A stretch of 13,279 nucleotides of DNA from an uncultured Oscillospiraceae bacterium. Lineage in GTDB: Bacteria > Bacillota > Clostridia > Oscillospirales > Oscillospiraceae. The notes under the pieces were generated by a model. That model was not told where the DNA came from, searched no databases, and worked only from the letters and a program-made list of their open reading frames with translations. Below are positions 12,445 to 13,279 of the stretch, in pieces. Where the stretch lies: NCBI GenBank assembly GCA_947631805.1, contig CANRNA010000027.1, positions 1-13,279 of the forward strand, written 5' to 3'. Every line of letters starts with the position of its first letter. Positions within the stretch are counted from its first letter, which is position 1. Both the position numbers and the translations under genes were made by a program.

Positions 12445-12480
12445 ATATCTCCCTTCTGTTAGTTGATAACAGAAGGATAT
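12445..12480. repeat. Long inverted repeat covering the ribosome binding site of the 35-aa gene
   Basis: CCTTCTGTTA (12452-12461) and TAACAGAAGG (12467-12476) pair perfectly around GTTGA, and after a 3-nt bulge ATAT (12445-12448) pairs with ATAT (12477-12480). On the minus-strand RNA the stem holds the AGAAGG part of the AAGGGAG ribosome binding site, and the bulge holds the rest. On the plus strand it lies 41 bp before the rsmI start. It is not followed by a U-run in either direction, so a terminator is unlikely; a translational switch or an operator is more plausible. Confidence 0.7.
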
Positions 12481-12521
12481 CCCATCGGCTGTACAGAAAA
12501 ACGGTCAGCAAGGAGTATGCT

Positions 12522-13279
12522 ATGGATAAAATGCAGACGGAAAACGGTCTGGGGGTGCTGTTCATCGTGGCGACCCCCATCGGCAACGCACGGGATATGT
12601 CCCCACGGGGCACGGATATCCTGGAGCGGGTGGACGTGATCGCCGCCGAGGACACCCGCCGGAGCGTGGTGCTGCTCAACAAGCTGGGCATCCGCAACAA
12701 ACTGGCCAGCAACCACAAGTTCAACGAGCACGGCAAGGCCCGGTACTTCATCGACCTGCTCCTTTCCGGCCAGAGCGTGGCGGTCATCACTGACGCGGGG
12801 ACCCCCTGCATCTCCGATCCGGGCAATGAGCTGATAAAATGTGCCATTGCCGAGGGTATCCGGGTGGTGGGCGTGCCCGGAGCGTGCGCCGCCGTGACGG
12901 CCCTGAGCGTGTCCGGGTTCGATCTGAGCGCGTTCGTGTTCCGGGGATTCTTCCCCCGGGAAAACGCCGACAGGCTGCGGCTCTTGGACCAGATGCGCCG
13001 GGGAGCGGTGCGCACCTATGTGTTCTATGAGTCCCCCAAGCGGGTCATGGACACGGTGGCCTTTTTCATCCGGGAGAAGACCCCCTGTCAGATGTGCCTA
13101 TGCAACGACCTGACAAAGCTCCACGAGACGGCCTTCCGGGGCAGCCCGGCGGAGGTCCGGGACCAGCTCATGGCCAAGGGGGAGTATGAGAAGGGGGAGT
13201 TCTGCCTGGTGCTGGAGCTGGCCGAGGCATATCTGGCCCCCCGGAGGGAGCACACCGTCTCCGCCGAGGCGCTGCTGGT
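12522..13279 (+). CDS. rsmI: 16S rRNA (cytidine(1402)-2'-O)-methyltransferase RsmI (partial, 3' end beyond window)
   Basis: RsmI uses S-adenosylmethionine to 2'-O-methylate C1402 in the 16S rRNA decoding centre. The first 252 residues are present of a usual length near 280; the gene runs off the window. Tetrapyrrole-methylase-fold motifs are in order: VATPIGNARDMSPRG (16-30), AAEDTRR (41-47), ITDAGTPCISDPG (89-101), GVPGACAAVTAL (117-128), FRGFFPR (140-146) and FYESPKR (168-174). The start at 12522 is set by AAGGAG (12510-12515) with 6-nt spacing; a second ATG three codons later is possible. It follows the inverted repeat at 12445-12480. Confidence 0.95.
   Translation, partial: MDKMQTENGLGVLFIVATPIGNARDMSPRGTDILERVDVIAAEDTRRSVVLLNKLGIRNKLASNHKFNEHGKARYFIDLLLSGQSVAVITDAGTPCISDPGNELIKCAIAEGIRVVGVPGACAAVTALSVSGFDLSAFVFRGFFPRENADRLRLLDQMRRGAVRTYVFYESPKRVMDTVAFFIREKTPCQMCLCNDLTKLHETAFRGSPAEVRDQLMAKGEYEKGEFCLVLELAEAYLAPRREHTVSAEALL

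Overview
The window looks like a chromosomal segment of a GC-rich, anaerobic Clostridia-type Firmicute, most likely of the Oscillospiraceae/Oscillospirales. This is inferred from strong GGAGG-type ribosome binding sites, compact GC-rich genes with AT-rich promoters, a signal peptide of clostridial style, and family-level resemblance of MscL, YbaK, WYL and RsmI proteins to that group. No rRNA, tRNA, CRISPR array, insertion sequence or phage gene was seen.

Region 1 (1-885) holds mscL, coding for a mechanosensitive channel with an added C-terminal zinc ribbon. It is followed by a strong terminator and an AT-rich regulatory region with a near-consensus promoter and a leader of about 170 nt.

Region 2 (886-8343) is a two-operon locus for unsaturated-uronate/ketodeoxyuronate catabolism. 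Operon A is dctP-dctQ-dctM-kduI: a three-part TRAP importer plus the isomerase acting on 4-deoxy-5-ketouronate (DKI). A hairpin with a U-run after dctP, and unusually biased codon use in dctP, suggest the binding protein is made in excess. Operon B is kdgA (fused to a VOC domain)-kdgK-kduD. Together KduI, KduD, KdgK and KDPG aldolase give a complete route from DKI to 2-keto-3-deoxygluconate, KDPG, and then pyruvate plus glyceraldehyde-3-phosphate. No polysaccharide lyase or unsaturated glucuronyl hydrolase is in the window, so the sugar source (pectin, glycosaminoglycan or another) is not settled. Between the operons, on the minus strand, lies a 232-aa protein that I do not recognise. Its promoter is overlapped by a 24-bp palindrome that also sits upstream of kdgA and could control both directions.

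Region 3 (8344-10455, minus strand) is a racemase-proC-ybaK operon: an Asp/Glu-type racemase, pyrroline-5-carboxylate reductase and a Cys-tRNA(Pro) deacylase. It has a good promoter (TTGACG-N17-TAAAAT) and ends at a hairpin shared with kduD.

Region 4 (10532-13279, plus strand) holds murI (glutamate racemase), a WYL-domain regulator, and rsmI (16S rRNA C1402 2'-O-methyltransferase), which is cut by the window end. Between the regulator and rsmI, on the minus strand, is a 35-codon reading frame for a likely small membrane protein. Its ribosome binding site is buried in a long hairpin.

The observations most worth following are the aldolase-VOC fusion, the unknown divergent protein with its palindromic operator, and the small protein with the sequestered ribosome binding site.
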